Assembly: GCA_902784585.1 (NCBI GenBank)
Contig: CACZVM010000003.1
Location: 1 to 64,000 of the forward strand
DNA: 64,000 bases
Source: an uncultured Bacteroidales bacterium
GTDB lineage: Bacteria; Bacteroidota; Bacteroidia; Bacteroidales; Paludibacteraceae
Reading direction: 5' to 3'
Part shown: positions 61,540-64,000 of the stretch, in pieces
Numbering within the stretch: position 1 is the first letter of the stretch
How the letters are laid out: every line of letters begins with the position of its first letter
Notes under the pieces: generated by a model
What the model was told of the DNA's origin: nothing
Databases searched by the model: none
The model's input: the letters and a program-made list of their open reading frames with translations, nothing else
Translations under genes and position numbers: made by a program

Positions 61540-62280
61540 TTATTCATATTCAATCAGCAGTCCCACTTTTGTCTTGCCGTTGTCGCTGGTGAAGATGTAC
61601 TCGTCCAGTGTCTCGCCTTTATTTCCCATATCTTCACCCTTGATTTGATGTTCGAGTATCTTGGTGTAGGATCCATTTTCCGATGCCGAATAGGTTACTA
61701 TTAGTGCAATGAAATTGTACGCAGAAAACGAGTTTGTATAGTTAGCAGCGTCAAGATATTTGTGTGTTGCCCAAATATAGCTATATGGTAGGTCTGAGCG
61801 ATTTATCTGCATAGCTCCGGTTCTCCATACTTTTTCTCCTCCCTCGGTATCATTAGTAACGCATGTTATATTATAGTAGGCAGATTTATAAGGCAGCTTA
61901 TAGAACCGGTATCCCTTAATATAGGCTTTTTCAAAATATCTTGTCGCAGGTGTGCATACATTGATAGTGATCTCCTCCTCGTCCATGGCTTGCAATTTAC
62001 TATTTTCGTAGGCTTTTAAGACCACATTGTATTTGCCATTTTTTGTGTAATAGTGTTCGGCATTGTATCCATCGTAGTATTGTCCATCACCAAACTCCCA
62101 GCGAAAGTCCATGTTCCTGTAATTACTATGGCTGGTGTTTATAAACTTGACGGTGTGTTCGTCTATAGTGTACTTAAATGATACTTTTGGTACGGTGTCT
62201 GATTGGTAGTAACTTAACAGATCGTTACGATCACAGGCGCAGAAAAGCACGGCCATGAGGATAGGTAGATAGTTTTTCAT
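61540..62280 (-). CDS. PKD-domain lipoprotein
   Basis: A 246-residue lipoprotein: lipobox LFCAC (Cys16) and a PKD domain (about 40-110) with FRWEFGDGQYYDG and HYYTKNGKYNVVLKAYE. The second half (about 115-246) has no match. PKD domains occur on surface-exposed proteins of Bacteroidota and mediate protein or glycan contacts. Twelve bases after the gene at 62293, so it is in its operon. Confidence 0.85.
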   Translation of the reverse strand: MKNYLPILMAVLFCACDRNDLLSYYQSDTVPKVSFKYTIDEHTVKFINTSHSNYRNMDFRWEFGDGQYYDGYNAEHYYTKNGKYNVVLKAYENSKLQAMDEEEITINVCTPATRYFEKAYIKGYRFYKLPYKSAYYNITCVTNDTEGGEKVWRTGAMQINRSDLPYSYIWATHKYLDAANYTNSFSAYNFIALIVTYSASENGSYTKILEHQIKGEDMGNKGETLDEYIFTSDNGKTKVGLLIEYE

Positions 62281-62292
62281 AATGATATGAAA

Positions 62293-63225
62293 TTAAAAAT
62301 TATACGCGAGGCCTATGCCATTTTGAGATGCATTGACGCTCCAGTATGCCTTGGTTGTAGATCTTTTTGCACAATTGGTATTATAGACATCAACGCTATT
62401 ATGTTTTTTATTATAACCTACAATTAAAGTAGGAATACAGGCTATTTCAAATCCTAATCCTATTAAAGAAAATGCAGTATTTGCAGACGAACGACCAGAG
62501 ATAAGAAAACCTATAAGAGATCCGAAATCAAGACCAATTCCTGCAGAAAAGAATATCCAACCAGCATAAGCAATATTACTACCACTATGAAATTTATCAT
62601 ACGCAGCAGGGCAATTGTTTTGTAAAAATTCAGAATATGATTGTTCATTCATGGCTCTACCATCATAGTAGTATGTGTTTCCATTACGGGAAACATACTT
62701 TGGAGTTGTGCTGACTTGGGTTTTGCTATCGAGAGGAGCACCTAAATACTTTGTGATTTTCCCATCGCGCAAATCCTTTACATACTCTACTTGAGATGCT
62801 GGCATTGTGAAATACTTGGCATTATATGTATATGCAACATAGTTATCGGCTATTTCCATCAACTTTCCTTTAATAACCTGACCTGACAATAAGACTATCT
62901 CGGCGTTATAGTCATTTGCTTCTGCAATATTAGAACTTGTCTCTTGAACAGATGGCGCTTCTTCCGATTTCTGATTCTCTGAAGTTTGTTGGTTATACAA
63001 CACTACCTTCCCATTAGCATAAATGATAGAACTAATCTCTTTTGTTTCAAGGATGAAAGTAGGACCATTAAGATTACTCTTCTCCTTGTACTTTATTTCT
63101 GATTTGGAAACTTCAAGAATTTTTGCTTCAATCTTTTGAGCATCGTTAGTAACAATAATGTCCTGCGCAAAAAGCGATGCAGTTACCATTAAGGTAAACA
63201 CGCATAATGTAATAAGTCTTTTCAT
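62293..63225 (-). CDS. Secreted/membrane protein sharing the N-terminal domain of the caspase protein
   Basis: A 310-residue protein starting at MKRLITLCVFTLMVTASLFA (signal peptide); further codons upstream belong to a leader. Residues about 20-80 (DIIVTNDAQKIEAKILEVSK ... ISSIIYANGKVVLY) match the same position in the caspase at 1454. A second similar segment lies at about 110-160. A Gly/Ser-rich two-helix membrane segment (about 220-265) follows, and the end is Phe. Function unknown; the domain is common in Bacteroidales secreted proteins. Confidence 0.75.
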   Translation of the reverse strand: MKRLITLCVFTLMVTASLFAQDIIVTNDAQKIEAKILEVSKSEIKYKEKSNLNGPTFILETKEISSIIYANGKVVLYNQQTSENQKSEEAPSVQETSSNIAEANDYNAEIVLLSGQVIKGKLMEIADNYVAYTYNAKYFTMPASQVEYVKDLRDGKITKYLGAPLDSKTQVSTTPKYVSRNGNTYYYDGRAMNEQSYSEFLQNNCPAAYDKFHSGSNIAYAGWIFFSAGIGLDFGSLIGFLISGRSSANTAFSLIGLGFEIACIPTLIVGYNKKHNSVDVYNTNCAKRSTTKAYWSVNASQNGIGLAYNF

Positions 63226-63502
63226 AATATTTTTAGTTAACGATATTTTCAAGAGTTGATTATACACAAAAAACGTGAGCCAACTGCTATTGGTATATTC
63301 GGGTCTCGACTCCCATAGTGTCCAATATATGCAGAAAGCCCACGCAAATACGTGAGCGTTTCGCAATATTTTCGGAACACTATACAAATTGTCGAGAAAT
63401 GAATATATCCTCAAATAAAGCAAACGCTTAATTTCTAATATGTCCTTACTTTTTTTACGTCGGTAAGCGACGGCCATTAGTTTTTGAAAACCTTTGCGGC
63501 TG
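63226..63502 (-). other. Structured transcribed leader of the 62293 gene
   Basis: The promoter at 63534-63503 implies a 5' leader of about 275 nt. It can fold into GCTCACG-TATTTG-CGTGGGC and a nested pair TATTGG...CCAATA around GGG...CCC. The leader has no in-frame stop relative to the gene for 97 codons, yet the encoded peptide looks like no protein. A cis-regulatory RNA is possible; I know no family that matches. Confidence 0.4.
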
Positions 63503-63534
63503 CAAAGGTACAACAATTTTTGGATATATGCAAA
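63503..63534 (-). promoter_or_regulatory. Promoter of the 62293-61540 operon
   Basis: Minus strand TTTGCATATATC (from 63534) and TACCTTTG (63510-63503), spacer 20 nt. Confidence 0.82.
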
Positions 63535-63569
63535 TATATTTGCAAAAAAACTACACGCGGCATCGGCTA

Positions 63570-63780
63570 CACTCGCATTGAGGCTCTTACGGGCGGGGCG
63601 GCGCTTTTACAATGCCTGCATTAAATGCAGGCGCAATTGAAAAAGTGACGGACGGAAGAGGCGAATACGTCCGCACGTAGAGAGCGGACAGCGAAGGTCT
63701 AAACCGCCTATGGCCGAGCCCACAACCGCTACGCGGTGAGGCGTAGCGGATTGTGAGCGGTGGATAAGATCCACCTGTAA
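63570..63780. repeat. GC-rich, strongly folded intergenic element
   Basis: No convincing gene. Inverted repeats include GCCTGCATT-A-AATGCAGGC (63614-63632), GGACG/CGTCC (63650-63672), GTCCGC/GCGGAC (63669-63689), a 14-bp arm CACAACCGCTACGC against GCGTAGCGG-A-TTGTG (63721-63755) and GGTGGAT-AAG-ATCCACC (63759-63775). GC content is far above its surroundings. It lies between tonB and the promoter at 63534. Confidence 0.65.
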
Positions 63781-63794
63781 TGGACAAAGCCTAA

Positions 63795-64000
63795 TTAGTT
63801 GAGTTTGAAGTTAATGGGAATAGTATATTTGACTCTAACAAGTCTGCCTTTCTGTTGTCCGGGTGTCCATTTGGGCATGGCTTGTAGGACTCTAAGCGCT
63901 TCATTGTCCAGAGATGGGTCTCCGCCTGAACGAACTACTTCAAGATTGGAGATGGAACCATCTTTTTCTACCACAAACAGGCAAATGACGCGTCCTTGCA
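63795..64000 (-). CDS. TonB family protein, C-terminal domain (partial)
   Basis: The last 67 residues of a TonB-like energy transducer; the rest is beyond the right edge. GRVICLFVVEKDGSISNLEV, LDNEALRVLQAMPKWTPGQQ and a KYTIPINFKLN ending are classic for the TonB C-terminal domain, which contacts TonB boxes of outer-membrane transporters. It is not in the usual gene list because the start is missing. Confidence 0.93.
   Translation of the reverse strand, partial: QGRVICLFVVEKDGSISNLEVVRSGGDPSLDNEALRVLQAMPKWTPGQQKGRLVRVKYTIPINFKLN

Noticed and set aside
63587-63787. Minus-strand open frame in the GC-rich element
   Set aside because: Composition is driven by inverted repeats; no motif and no start signal.
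1-64000. CRISPR arrays, tRNA or rRNA genes, insertion sequences, prophage
   Set aside because: No direct-repeat/spacer pattern, no cloverleaf sequence with TTCGA-type T-arm, no transposase or integrase protein was found.

Overview
The window looks like chromosome from a member of the order Bacteroidales (phylum Bacteroidota), probably an uncultured gut or rumen lineage. Three things point there. The families DUF4301, DUF5020, DUF4831, DUF4835 and TamL are ones I associate with Bacteroidales. Recognisable promoters have the Bacteroidota form (TTTG about 20 nt before TAnnTTTG) and Shine-Dalgarno sequences are scarce. A small SRP RNA is followed by a T-run. No plasmid, phage, integrase, transposase, CRISPR array, rRNA or tRNA was seen. 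Most of the window is core genome, and the novelty lies in repeats and regulatory DNA.

Layout. 1-3665 (+): secreted caspase-like proteases, one cut by the window edge and one complete, with a secreted partner and a lipoprotein. 4.2-5.6 kb (+): DUF4301. 6-7.6 kb (-): S1/P1 nuclease followed by a DUF5020 outer-membrane protein. 8-15.4 kb (+): thrS followed directly by a tripartite RND efflux pump. 15.4-25 kb: an RNA methyltransferase diverges from a (+) run of tamL, rnhB, sppA, lpxK, an msbA-like exporter and mnmA. 25-26 kb (-): reverse rubrerythrin and a CYTH protein. 26.4 kb (+): SRP RNA. 26.5-47.8 kb (-): sixteen tightly packed genes (GH53, ettA, tilS, aroE, DUF4831, DUF4835, recN, rarA, hemW, PBP1A, TPR, TraB-like, unknown, amidase-like, rlmD, S8 protease). 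48-52.3 kb (+): small membrane protein, OmpH/Skp, Wzi-like protein and a secreted protein. 52.3-54.9 kb (-): glycosyltransferase, LpxL-like acyltransferase, cdsA. 55-56.3 kb (+): acidic protein and XRE regulator. 56.4-63.2 kb (-): lon, an unknown gene, rubredoxin, small membrane proteins, WG-like and PKD proteins. The window ends in a partial TonB gene.

Functional themes. Envelope construction dominates: TamL, OmpH/Skp, LpxK, MsbA, LpxL, CdsA, PBP1A, Wzi-like protein and TonB. Translation and RNA modification follow: ThrS, MnmA, TilS, TrmH-like, RlmD, EttA and SRP RNA. There are also repair and quality-control genes (RecN, RarA, RNase HII, Lon, SppA) and peroxide defence (reverse rubrerythrin plus a separate 44-residue rubredoxin).

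The most unusual signals are not protein families. (1) Degenerate heptanucleotide tandem repeats lie between cistrons at about a dozen places, usually touching the next start codon; some enter coding sequence, including the signal peptide of the Wzi-like gene, where a copy-number change would shift the frame. (2) Many promoters share an extended -33 box close to YTTGCAYATRTC, with exactly 20 nt to the -7 box. (3) A ~110-nt hairpin-plus-promoter element occurs twice, once without a gene of its own. (4) Repeats with an 11-bp period occur at three intergenic sites. (5) A strongly folded GC-rich element lies at 63.57-63.78 kb. (6) Three unrelated secreted proteins share a short C-terminal tail.
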